Of a stretch of DNA of 64,000 nt, positions 45,982-54,163 are shown one piece after another. Origin of the DNA: Sphingobacterium bambusae (lineage in GTDB: Bacteria; Bacteroidota; Bacteroidia; Sphingobacteriales; Sphingobacteriaceae); assembly GCF_033955345.1 (NCBI RefSeq), contig NZ_CP138332.1:2728001-2792000 (forward strand), in the 5' to 3' direction. A program made the translations under genes and the position numbers. Positions within the stretch are counted from its first letter, which is position 1. Every line of letters begins with the position of its first letter. The notes below the pieces were generated by a model. That model was not told the DNA's origin, did no database searches, and worked only from the letters and a program-made list of their open reading frames with translations.

Positions 45982-46024
45982 TGAAAAGTAAATATGAAAT
46001 TAAGCTTTATAGTTTTCTTTCGCC

Positions 46025-46606
46025 CTACCAGTCGTGTTTGGCAATAATAACACTCATATAGGTTTTATAAGCTGCGCCATGAGGCACACGTACAAAGCCT
46101 ATACCTATATCCTGAAGCGATCCATTCCACTCGTCCATACCAAGTACGTGCTTACGATGCATAAAGCCCGGCGACCCCTTGCCAATAATAAAGGCTTTGA
46201 TGCCATCCACTGCTGTGGGATGATTGGCAGCTATGGATTCGAAATTATTAGCCGTCCGTTTTTTCAGCCAGTCGCTGCTCAACGAATAGCCCGCCTGCAC
46301 GATAAAATGGTTAGGGCCTATCCCTTCGGGATTATTATGGTCAAAGTAATTTCGCTCAGCCATATCCCTTGCGCGTTGTTCGGCGGCCCTAGCGAGGTCA
46401 TTGTTCCAACGGAGCTTTACTTTCGAAACCTTCGCGACATCAAATCGGATACCCAAAGCGCGCATCATCGCCCTGGGGTTATCCCGAAAATCAAGCAAGT
46501 AAGTATAAGCTTCTTTGGCCGCAGCTTTATCAACGGACACCTTATTACGCTGTCCATACAACGCCGTGTTAAGTAATAGAAAAAGTAATATTGAGCAAAT
46601 ACGCAT
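46025..46606 (-). CDS. CAP domain (SCP/PR1) secreted protein
   Basis: A 193-residue exported protein. The signal peptide is MRICSILLFLLLNTALYGQ. The CAP domain has RWNNDLARAAEQRARDMAE and YFDHNNPEGIGP with the cavity histidine, and the HRKHVLGMDEWN region near the C-terminus. Function of bacterial CAP proteins is mostly unknown. It lies just upstream of yicC in the same direction, but yicC has its own promoter. Confidence 0.9.
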   Translation of the reverse strand: MRICSILLFLLLNTALYGQRNKVSVDKAAAKEAYTYLLDFRDNPRAMMRALGIRFDVAKVSKVKLRWNNDLARAAEQRARDMAERNYFDHNNPEGIGPNHFIVQAGYSLSSDWLKKRTANNFESIAANHPTAVDGIKAFIIGKGSPGFMHRKHVLGMDEWNGSLQDIGIGFVRVPHGAAYKTYMSVIIAKHDW

Positions 46607-46736
46607 GTGAATCGTTCTTTACGATGTAGACTAAGAAATAGCTTGATTGTTTAACGTCTACAGTGCAAAGATTATTCTTCAAGAATAGGCACCAAGAGAT
46701 AAGATGCGGAGAATCAGCGGAAAATTAATTTATAAA

Positions 46737-46766
46737 AAAAGGAAGCTACTTAAATAGCTTCCTTTT
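46737..46766 (-). terminator. terminator of dnaN-dedA
   Basis: A 12-bp stem (46737-46748 with 46755-46766) with a T-run on the minus strand. It contains the dedA stop codon. Confidence 0.8.
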
Positions 46767-47409
46767 TAGCACTCATTTTTTCTTTAATGAGCCCGAATAT
46801 GATCGGTAGTACGGATACCAAAATGATGCCGATAACCACCTTCTCAAAATTATCGCGTATCCACGGTATATTACCTAGGAAGTACCCTGCTAGGGTGATG
46901 CCCACAACCCATAGTATCCCACCAACGAGATTATAGGTTAGGAAGATCCCATATTTCATTTTCCCAACACCGGCCACAAAAGGAGCGAAAGTGCGTACTA
47001 TAGGCACAAAGCGTGCGATAATGATGGTTTGCGGACCATGTTTAGCATAGAAGCCATGGGTCTTCACGATATATTCCGGTTTAACCAGTTGCTTTCCGAA
47101 CAGACGAAGCTTAACGAATTTATCTCCCGCATACTTCCCAATCAGATAATTGCATGCATCGCCCAATACGGCTGCAACTAGCATCAAGGCAATACTCGTG
47201 GATATATCCAACATTCCTTGCGCGGCAAACATTCCGGTAGCAAACAGTAGTGAATCGCCCGGCAAAAAGGGCATGATGACCAATCCGGTTTCCACGAAGA
47301 TAATCAGAAAAAGGATCAGGTAAATCCAATAATTATACTCCGCGATAAGGGTTGCCAAATGATCATCTATATGCAAGATGAAATCAATGACCGCATAAAT
47401 AACTTCCAC
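46750..47409 (-). CDS. DedA family membrane protein
   Basis: A 219-residue inner-membrane protein of the DedA/SNARE-associated fold, related to undecaprenyl-phosphate or phospholipid flippases. It has ETGLVIMPFLPGDSLLFATG, the re-entrant loop, and then ARFVPIVRTFAPFVAG with the conserved Arg, plus four to five helices. Ten bases after dnaN and co-transcribed with it. Confidence 0.92.
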   Translation of the reverse strand: MEVIYAVIDFILHIDDHLATLIAEYNYWIYLILFLIIFVETGLVIMPFLPGDSLLFATGMFAAQGMLDISTSIALMLVAAVLGDACNYLIGKYAGDKFVKLRLFGKQLVKPEYIVKTHGFYAKHGPQTIIIARFVPIVRTFAPFVAGVGKMKYGIFLTYNLVGGILWVVGITLAGYFLGNIPWIRDNFEKVVIGIILVSVLPIIFGLIKEKMSAKKEAI

Positions 47410-47419
47410 AATAGGGGGT

Positions 47420-48541
47420 TTAGATATTGTTCAACATGACCGGCATAACGAGCATCAAAATATCCTCATTATCTTCCTTGATTGCTGGGATTAACAAACC
47501 TGCTCGATTTGGTGTGCTCATCTCGATCACCACCTCACTTGAACTCAAATTGTTCAACATCTCCACCAAAAATTTGGCATTGAAACCAATTTCCATATCC
47601 TGCCCTTCAAACTGACAGCTCAAACGTTCGTGGGCCTCGTTGGAGAAATCCAAGTCTTCCGCCGATATATGCAATTCGCTACCAGAAATCTTCAAGCGAA
47701 CCTGATGTGTGGTCTTATTGGCAAAAATAACCACCCGACGAAGGGTGTTCAAGAACAACAGGCGATCTACCGTTAACTTATTCGGGTTTACCTGTGGGAT
47801 AACGGCCTCATAATCTGGGTAACGCTCATCAATCAAACGACAGATCAAATGAATATTTGCAAACTGGAAAAAGGCATTCGTATTATTATATTCAATCGAT
47901 ACAATGGTTTCATCGGAAGGCAACGAAGACTTTAATAAAGTCAGCGCCTTTTTTGGAAGGATTAACGATGTAGGCTTCTCGGAACTTACATCGGTACGAC
48001 GGTAGCGCACCAATTTATGTGCATCGGTAGATACAAAGGTGATACCTTGCTCTGCCAACTGTACCAATACACCTGACATCGCCGGACGAAGTTCGTCGTT
48101 ACTTACTGCAAAGATGGTCTTATTGATGGCTTCAGAAAGTATCGACGCACCCAAAGTAACCGTAGAAACATTGTCCACCACGGGAATTTTGGGAAAATCG
48201 TCTGCATTCTCGCCACTCAATTTGTATTTACCGTCGCCGGCACTGATCTCAATGGCCAATGTGTTGGTATCCACCGAAAAAGCAACGGGTTGATCAGGAA
48301 GAGTTTTTAGTGTTTCGATCAAGATTTTAGACGGCATAGCCACACGTCCCTCTTCTTTCGCCTCGATCTGCAGCGATGTCACCATACTTGTCTGTAGATC
48401 TGTTGCTGAAATCGTCAACAAGTTATCTTTGATTTCGAACAAGAAATTTTCAAGGATGGGAAGGACTGTACTACTGCTTGAAGCCCCGCTAATTGCCTGT
48501 AATTGTTTTAATAAAATTGAAGTGGATACAATAAATCTCAT
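47420..48541 (-). CDS. dnaN: DNA polymerase III sliding clamp, beta subunit
   Basis: DnaN is the ring clamp that tethers the replicative polymerase to DNA. The 373-residue product starts MRFIVSTSILLKQLQAISG and has three repeated beta-clamp domains. The end is LVMPVML-N-N-I, close to the usual MPMR(L/I) end. The ATG at 48541 fits the family; the frame to 48604 adds residues with no match. An AGGAAATG context immediately precedes it. Divergent from the delta-prime gene. Confidence 0.96.
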   Translation of the reverse strand: MRFIVSTSILLKQLQAISGASSSSTVLPILENFLFEIKDNLLTISATDLQTSMVTSLQIEAKEEGRVAMPSKILIETLKTLPDQPVAFSVDTNTLAIEISAGDGKYKLSGENADDFPKIPVVDNVSTVTLGASILSEAINKTIFAVSNDELRPAMSGVLVQLAEQGITFVSTDAHKLVRYRRTDVSSEKPTSLILPKKALTLLKSSLPSDETIVSIEYNNTNAFFQFANIHLICRLIDERYPDYEAVIPQVNPNKLTVDRLLFLNTLRRVVIFANKTTHQVRLKISGSELHISAEDLDFSNEAHERLSCQFEGQDMEIGFNAKFLVEMLNNLSSSEVVIEMSTPNRAGLLIPAIKEDNEDILMLVMPVMLNNI

Positions 48542-48641
48542 TTCCTGAATTTTATAGATTTTTATATGCAATATTACAGAAAAGAATCTACATTTTATAA
48601 ACACAATGTGTCTTAATTCCCATCAGAAATTAATTAATTAG

Positions 48642-48649
48642 TACATTTG
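48642..48649 (+). promoter_or_regulatory. -7 promoter element TACATTTG for the holB-like gene
   Basis: Exact TAnnTTTG match 12 bases before the ATG at 48662. Confidence 0.5.
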
Positions 48650-48661
48650 TGCAATCAAAAT

Positions 48662-49804
48662 ATGCAGTTCAAAGATATCATAGGCCATGAAGAGGTAAAG
48701 ACGCATTTGCTACAAACGGTGAAAGACAACCGGGTGAGTCATGCGCAGCTTTTTTTAGGCCCTGAGGGCTCTGGAAGCTTGGCTCTTGCCGTAGCATACG
48801 CCCAATATATAAACTGCGAAAATAAACAGGATGATGACAGCTGTGGAGTCTGCAGTTCCTGCAACAAGTATCAAAAGCTGATTCATCCCGATCTACATTT
48901 TTCCTACCCGTTCTTTGCCAAGGGAAAAGAAGAGGTCGCGGTGAGCTACTTGGATGAATGGCGAAAAGCCTTTCTTTCTAATCCATACATGGGGATTGAT
49001 TTTTGGCGACACAACCTAGATGCGGAAAACAAACAGGCCAATATCAATATTGCGGAAGCACACGACATCATCAAAAAGCTTAGCCTAAAAGCCTTCGAAG
49101 CGGAATACAAGGTGCTCATTATGTGGCTGCCCGAATTTTTGGACGTGCAGGGCAATGCTTTGCTCAAGCTCATCGAGGAACCTCCGGCAAAAACACTCTT
49201 TTTATTGGTTGCCGAAAATCAGGACCGCATATTAAATACCATTATTTCGCGCACGCAGCTGGTCAAAGTATTTAAGCTAGGCCATGACAAGGTAAAGGAT
49301 TACCTGATTACACAAAAACATGTGGATGCACAGCGGGCCAATGAGATAGCCTTTATTGCTGACGGGAATATACAGGCTGCACTTAATTTGCTGGAGGAAG
49401 AGGCCAACCCCTATTTTGAACTGTTGATACAGTGGTTGCGATTTATTGTCACCGATGCGGGTCTACATATCATCCGATTTTGCGAAGAGGACTTTCCAAA
49501 GTTAGGGCGTGAAAATCAGAAAAATTTCTTACTTTATGCCATTAATATGCTGCGACAGATTATTCTCGTGCAGCAAGAATTACAACAAATGGTGCTTTTA
49601 CAGGGGCAAGAGCTGGACTTTGTTCAGAAGTTTAGTGTGAATTTTCGGGGGGATCAGCTCGAAACGGCTATTGACTTTTTGGAGAAAACGCATTATAAAG
49701 TAGAACGCAATGCAAATCCTAAAATATTATTTTTAGATTTATCTTTGCAATTAGTTTTAATATTTAAATATCAAACGTTCCCACAAGGGACTCAATATAT
49801 ATAA
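48662..49804 (+). CDS. holB: DNA polymerase III clamp-loader subunit delta-prime
   Basis: A 380-residue AAA+ clamp-loader protein. The P-loop position reads GPEGSGS, which lacks the Lys of a true Walker A, as in delta-prime rather than the tau/gamma subunit. A four-Cys zinc module lies at about 44-58 (NCENK..CGVCSSC). LLKLIEEPPAKTLFLLVAE and TIISRTQ are typical of the family. The ATG at 48662 is preferred over a TTG at 48647. It is followed by ricT after 11 bases and is divergent from dnaN. Confidence 0.88.
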   Translation: MQFKDIIGHEEVKTHLLQTVKDNRVSHAQLFLGPEGSGSLALAVAYAQYINCENKQDDDSCGVCSSCNKYQKLIHPDLHFSYPFFAKGKEEVAVSYLDEWRKAFLSNPYMGIDFWRHNLDAENKQANINIAEAHDIIKKLSLKAFEAEYKVLIMWLPEFLDVQGNALLKLIEEPPAKTLFLLVAENQDRILNTIISRTQLVKVFKLGHDKVKDYLITQKHVDAQRANEIAFIADGNIQAALNLLEEEANPYFELLIQWLRFIVTDAGLHIIRFCEEDFPKLGRENQKNFLLYAINMLRQIILVQQELQQMVLLQGQELDFVQKFSVNFRGDQLETAIDFLEKTHYKVERNANPKILFLDLSLQLVLIFKYQTFPQGTQYI

Positions 49805-49815
49805 AAAAAGAAAAT

Positions 49816-51189
49816 ATGGGATGTGGCAGTTGCTCATCCGGAGGTGGGTGTGGTAGTACAGCTACTACTGGAAAAACCCCTGCGGGATGCCAGAATAATG
49901 GCTCTTGCATGACTAGCGGATGTAATAAATTAGACGTTTACGATTGGCTCTCCGATATGGATTTGCCATCAAATTATAAACCATTTAATATTGTAGAAGT
50001 AAGATTTAAAGGATCGCGTAAGGATTTTTATATCAATACCGATAACCTTTATTTGGAAATGGGCGAGATGGTCGCTGTAGAGCCTTCCACTGGAGGTTTT
50101 GATATTGGCCATGTGTCCTTGACCGGTGAATTGGTGCGCTTGCAATTGAAAAAGAGCAACGTAAAGGCGGATGCCGTGCTCAAGAAGATCTACCGAAAGG
50201 CCAACGAGGCAGATGTACAGAAGTACAATGCAGCGAAGGACTTGGAATGGGAGACGATGCACCGAGCGCGTAACCTAGCCTTAGAGCTGGGTCTGTCGAT
50301 GAAGATCTCCGATGTGGATTATCAGGGAGATAAAACCAAAGCTACCTTTTACTATACTGCAGAAGGACGCGTAGACTTCAGAGAACTGATAAAACGCATG
50401 GCGGAAGCTTTCCGTATCCGAATTGAGATGCGGCAGATAGGCATGCGCCAAGAAGCCAGTCGATTGGGTGGTATAGGTTCTTGTGGACGCGAGCTGTGCT
50501 GCTCCACTTGGCTAACCGACTTTAAGACGGTATCCACTTCGGCGGCGCGCTATCAAAATCTATCGCTCAATACGCTGAAACTTGCCGGACAATGTGGTAA
50601 GTTGAAATGTTGTCTAAACTACGAACTAGACAGCTATATGGATGCCTTGCGCGATATACCGACCAATGTAGAACGATTGGACACAGAGGTGGGTATCGCC
50701 TATCTCCAAAAGACGGATATCTTTAAAAAGGTGATGTGGTATGCTTATCCTGGTGCAGAAAACTGGATTCCTTTGGATGTGTGCAAAGTCAAAGAGTATG
50801 CAGAACTGAACAGAGAAGGCCGCAAAACGCAGGATATTACCGTAAATTTCGTTACTGAAGAGGTTCAAAAACCTATCTCTTACGATTATGAAAATGTCGT
50901 TGGCCAAGATTCGCTGACACGTCTTGACGACAAGAACAAACGTAAAAAGCGTAAAAAACCAAAAGGAAAAAGAGAGCCCGGTACAGAAAACAAGGGTCCG
51001 GAACAAAGACGTCCGGAAGCAAAAAAAACCGTTACCAAAGAGACGCGACCGGCTCCTTCACCGAGAAATGAGCAACAGAAGGACGACACATCGGCGGCAA
51101 ATAAACCAAAGAAGAAGTTCAACCGTAATAAAAACAGGAATAGGAACAAAGGTCCGGAAAATAACAAAAGTGCGGGAGGCGAATCTTAA
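49816..51189 (+). CDS. ricT: PSP1 domain protein RicT with Cys-rich N-terminus
   Basis: A 457-residue protein of the RicT/YaaT family. The PSP1 core (about 60-270) has the conserved Cys motifs CGRELCC and CGKLKCC, ligands of an Fe-S or metal site. The first 40 residues add six cysteines (C3, C6, C12, C25, C31, C36) in a Gly/Ser-rich stretch not found in B. subtilis RicT. The last 90 residues are a Lys/Pro/Asn-rich disordered tail. In Bacilli RicT helps RNase Y in RNA processing; the role here is unknown. It lies between holB and gldH, a common order in Bacteroidota. Confidence 0.88.
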   Translation: MGCGSCSSGGGCGSTATTGKTPAGCQNNGSCMTSGCNKLDVYDWLSDMDLPSNYKPFNIVEVRFKGSRKDFYINTDNLYLEMGEMVAVEPSTGGFDIGHVSLTGELVRLQLKKSNVKADAVLKKIYRKANEADVQKYNAAKDLEWETMHRARNLALELGLSMKISDVDYQGDKTKATFYYTAEGRVDFRELIKRMAEAFRIRIEMRQIGMRQEASRLGGIGSCGRELCCSTWLTDFKTVSTSAARYQNLSLNTLKLAGQCGKLKCCLNYELDSYMDALRDIPTNVERLDTEVGIAYLQKTDIFKKVMWYAYPGAENWIPLDVCKVKEYAELNREGRKTQDITVNFVTEEVQKPISYDYENVVGQDSLTRLDDKNKRKKRKKPKGKREPGTENKGPEQRRPEAKKTVTKETRPAPSPRNEQQKDDTSAANKPKKKFNRNKNRNRNKGPENNKSAGGES

Positions 51190-51228
51190 TATAGAAAACT
51201 AGTCTGTTTAAAATAGTGATTACATTTC

Positions 51229-51337
51229 GCCATGGCGAGCAAAAGGAATGACAACAACCTCTGGAGAAATCTCCGCAAGAAAGCAATCAATGGAGATTGC
51301 TTCGTCATACTTTCTCGCCATGACGTATTTTTACGTC
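51229..51337. repeat. palindromic REP-like intergenic element
   Basis: Between ricT and gldH, outer arms TCGCCATGGCGAG (about 51226-51238) and CTCGCCATGACG (about 51314-51325) are imperfect inverted copies, with TGAC/GTCAT spacers inside. Inner hairpins are GCAATC-AATGGA-GATTGC (51283-51300) and GAGAAATCTC. It resembles the widely seen GCGAG...GAAGCAATC palindromic repeats, here read on the minus strand. A short hairpin GACGTA/TACGTC (51322-51337) follows. No ORF. Confidence 0.65.
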
Positions 51338-51408
51338 GGTTGGTTACCTTTTTAAAAACAGGCTGATTTCGCTAAAAAATGACCGATTTTTTGATTTAGA
51401 CTTATAGC

Positions 51409-51879
51409 ATGAAAAATATCTCGGCACTTATTTTGCTTTTAGGCGCTCTTTTTTTTGTTTACGCTTGCGGCGATCGCGCTTACTACGAACATAATGAAAG
51501 TATTGCCAACCACAGCTGGAGCTATAGCGATGTACCAAAATTTGATGTTCATGTAACGGATCCAAGCATTCGATACGATATTTGGGTGAACGTTCGCCAT
51601 ACCAATGCATATCGATATGCCAATCTTTTTTTCTTATTGCACGAAAAAGGCCCCGCAGTAAAAGATACCGTACATCGATATGAAATAAAGCTCGCCGAAC
51701 TGGATGGGCGATGGACGGGTAGCAGTGCGGGCAGCCGCTATGCCAATAAGTTGTTGGTGAAAGAAAACTACCAATTTCCCGATTCCGGTGTGTATAGCTT
51801 CTCCATTGAGCAAAATATGCGCGAAAACCCTCTTCGTGATATGACTGATGTCGGTTTAACGATTGTCAAAAAGCCATGA
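51409..51879 (+). CDS. gldH: gliding motility lipoprotein GldH
   Basis: A 156-residue lipoprotein with lipobox VYAC (C20) and GldH features: YYEHNESIANHSWSY, FDVHVTDPS and NVRHTNAYRYANLFF. GldH is needed for gliding in Flavobacterium, linked to the type IX secretion machinery. Many non-gliding Bacteroidota keep it, so motility cannot be assumed. It overlaps the lpxK start by four bases. Confidence 0.92.
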   Translation: MKNISALILLLGALFFVYACGDRAYYEHNESIANHSWSYSDVPKFDVHVTDPSIRYDIWVNVRHTNAYRYANLFFLLHEKGPAVKDTVHRYEIKLAELDGRWTGSSAGSRYANKLLVKENYQFPDSGVYSFSIEQNMRENPLRDMTDVGLTIVKKP

Positions 51880-52910
51880 TCAATTTTATCCGTTGGTTGC
51901 TCCTTCCTTTATCTTTTCTATATGCTTGTATCATTTGGGTAAGAAACCGACTGTACGATCTTCGTCTACTAAAAAGTACCTCCTTTAATATACCCGTAGT
52001 TGTTATTGGGAATCTATCGGTCGGCGGAACCGGAAAAAGCCCGATGACCGAATATGTTTTGCGTATCTTATCGCCAGCAAGGGCTATCACCGTTTTAAGC
52101 CGTGGATACGGACGTAAAACCAAAGGTTTTCGCGAGGTATCCGTGGGAGACGACGCCAGCCAAAGTGGTGATGAGCCTTTACAGATTAAGCGAAAATTTC
52201 CAGAAACAAGCGTTGTTGTATGCGAAGATCGCGTGAAGGGCATACAACATATATTACCTCACGTTGAAGGCGTACTCCTCGACGATGCATATCAGCACCG
52301 GGCGCTAACACCTAGTTTTGCTATACTATTATTCGATTACAGATCGTTGCTAGCACCGCGCCTTCCATTACCTACTGGAAATTTCAGGGACGGCATAGGG
52401 GAAAGTAAACGAGCAAATATCATCGTGATCAACAAATGTCCCGCAGATTTGAATGCCTCCGTAAAATTTGAACTGACAGCAAAGCTTCGTGCCTTTAGCC
52501 AAGCAGAAATATTTTTCGCTAAAATAGCTTACGATCGTTTAACAAACAGCGATGGCGTTTATTTTCCAGAAGAGTTCTTGGAAGAAACCGCGGTATTGCT
52601 CGTGACTGGTATTGCAAATCCACAGCCTCTATATGAATACTTGTCAACCAAGGTGAAGTCCATACAGCAAATTAGGTACAGTGATCACCATCAATTCACT
52701 GCGCAAGACCAACAACGCATCGCAGAGAAATTCAATAATATACCGTCCATTGGTCAAAAGATTATCATCACAACCGAAAAAGATATCCAACGTCTCTCCG
52801 TTGATTTTTTAGCCCAGTATCCTATCTATTTTACGCCAATATATCCAAAGATACTTTTCGATGAGGCTGCCCTATTCGAAAAAATGGTTCGTGATGCTTT
52901 TGGAAAATGA
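51876..52910 (+). CDS. lpxK: tetraacyldisaccharide 4'-kinase
   Basis: LpxK phosphorylates the lipid A precursor at the 4' position, in the inner membrane. The 344-residue product has the N-terminal anchor and LRL-type motif (NRLYDLRLL), Walker A GNLSVGGTGKSPM, SRGYGRKTKGF, DDAYQHRAL, and the C-terminal TTEKD. Start ATG overlaps the gldH stop (ATGA). Confidence 0.95.
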   Translation: MINFIRWLLLPLSFLYACIIWVRNRLYDLRLLKSTSFNIPVVVIGNLSVGGTGKSPMTEYVLRILSPARAITVLSRGYGRKTKGFREVSVGDDASQSGDEPLQIKRKFPETSVVVCEDRVKGIQHILPHVEGVLLDDAYQHRALTPSFAILLFDYRSLLAPRLPLPTGNFRDGIGESKRANIIVINKCPADLNASVKFELTAKLRAFSQAEIFFAKIAYDRLTNSDGVYFPEEFLEETAVLLVTGIANPQPLYEYLSTKVKSIQQIRYSDHHQFTAQDQQRIAEKFNNIPSIGQKIIITTEKDIQRLSVDFLAQYPIYFTPIYPKILFDEAALFEKMVRDAFGK

Positions 52911-53019
52911 GAAATGTAAATAAACCTTAATGGACGTTAAATTACCCTAAATAAACAGTTCTAAACAAACAAGTTAACATACATTACATTATTTTTATCA
53001 AAACAAATTTGTAGATAAG

Positions 53020-53406
53020 ATGATGTATTTAAAAAGATTTTTAGTCGGCTGCATGCTCCTTATTGGCATCAGTGGCTATGCGCAAGAACGACAAGGTCGT
53101 GGTAACATGCAAAATATGGATCCCGCAGAGCGGGCAAAAAATACCGTAACAAGGCTGACTGAGCAACTGCAACTGGAAAAGAGCCAACAAGATTCCATTT
53201 ACAAACAGGTACTTCAACAGGCACAGGAGGAAAAGATAATTTTCAGCAATGCAGGTGATGATCGTGAGAAAGCTCGCAGCGCGATGCAAGCTTCTCGAGA
53301 AAAATACAGTGGAAAAATCAAAAATTTCCTGAATGCAGAGCAAGCGAAAAAATATGATGAGCTGCAACAGCAATGGTCGCAAAGACGACCTCGACAAAAT
53401 CAGTAA
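53020..53406 (+). CDS. small secreted protein, LTxxQ/Spy-like
   Basis: A 128-residue exported protein. The signal peptide is MMYLKRFLVGCMLLIGISGYAQ. The mature part is helical and rich in Gln, Glu, Lys and Arg, with LTEQLQLEKSQQDSIYKQVL and FLNAEQAKKYDELQQQW. That arrangement recalls Spy/CpxP-type periplasmic chaperones, without proof. A similar gene lies 230 bases downstream, so the two look like a tandem pair. A strong terminator follows. Confidence 0.65.
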   Translation: MMYLKRFLVGCMLLIGISGYAQERQGRGNMQNMDPAERAKNTVTRLTEQLQLEKSQQDSIYKQVLQQAQEEKIIFSNAGDDREKARSAMQASREKYSGKIKNFLNAEQAKKYDELQQQWSQRRPRQNQ

Positions 53407-53433
53407 CACGATGCTATTATAGCCAACAACTTG

Positions 53434-53461
53434 AAAGTGCCGGATAAATTTCCGGCACTTT
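53434..53461 (+). terminator. terminator between the two small secreted protein genes
   Basis: An 11-bp stem AAAGTGCCGGA/TCCGGCACTTT (53434-53444 with 53451-53461), followed by TTTTT. Confidence 0.85.
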
Positions 53462-53633
53462 TTTTATACAGCAACGATCTAAGCTCATCGAGTTAGGTCA
53501 AATTCGAGCATATAGTTAACGAATGTTAAACTGTAACAGGCCTGATACAATTGATGCAATAAATGCTGTTATATTTCTGTTATTATAACAAAAGGAATTA
53601 TTCTTAATGGTTGAACAATAAAATTATAATGTC

Positions 53634-54014
53634 ATGAAAAAAATCATTTTAACAGGTATCAGTTTATTATTTGCTATTACATTGACTTTTGCACAAAGCA
53701 ACCCGGAAGAAGCCGCTAAACAGGAAGTTGCTGTACTCACCGAAAAATTGACCCTAACGGAAGATCAGCAAACGAGCGTCTTGCAGATTGTTTGGGAAGG
53801 AGCAAAAGCGAAGGCCGCCGTTAAGGAGGATGCCACGTTATCGCCAGAAGTATTAGCAGAATCATTAAACAAAATCCAAGCAACTACGGATGCACAGGTA
53901 GCTGAAAAGCTATCAGATGAACAAAAACCTGTCTTTGAGAAGCTTGTTTCCGAACGACCAAAGGAAACGGTACCAACGCCGGTGCAAACTCCAGCGCAAC
54001 CCGTACAGCCTTAA
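53634..54014 (+). CDS. small secreted protein, paralogous to the 53020 gene
   Basis: A 126-residue exported protein. The signal peptide is MKKIILTGISLLFAITLTFAQ. The helical core has LTEKLTLTEDQQTSVLQIV and AEKLSDEQKPVFEKLV, the same LTEKL..(Q)..Q layout as the upstream gene. The C-terminus is a Pro/Gln/Val/Thr repeat (PTPVQTPAQPVQP). I do not recognise a named family. A strong shared terminator with dnaA follows. Confidence 0.65.
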   Translation: MKKIILTGISLLFAITLTFAQSNPEEAAKQEVAVLTEKLTLTEDQQTSVLQIVWEGAKAKAAVKEDATLSPEVLAESLNKIQATTDAQVAEKLSDEQKPVFEKLVSERPKETVPTPVQTPAQPVQP

Positions 54015-54103
54015 TAAGAAGACTTCCGAAGGATTTAATTGTACTATTGCTTGTCAATAGATCATTAGACAGCAATTCTTAGTAACAGGAATATAGGTAA
54101 ACA

Positions 54104-54137
54104 GAAAATGCGAAGCTATTTAAAGCTTCGCATTTTC
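54104..54137. terminator. shared terminator of the 53634 gene and dnaA
   Basis: A perfect 14-bp stem (54104-54117 with 54124-54137, loop ATTTAA) with A and T ends lies between convergent genes. Confidence 0.85.
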
Positions 54138-54163
54138 ACATTCAAAAATTACACAAAATACCT

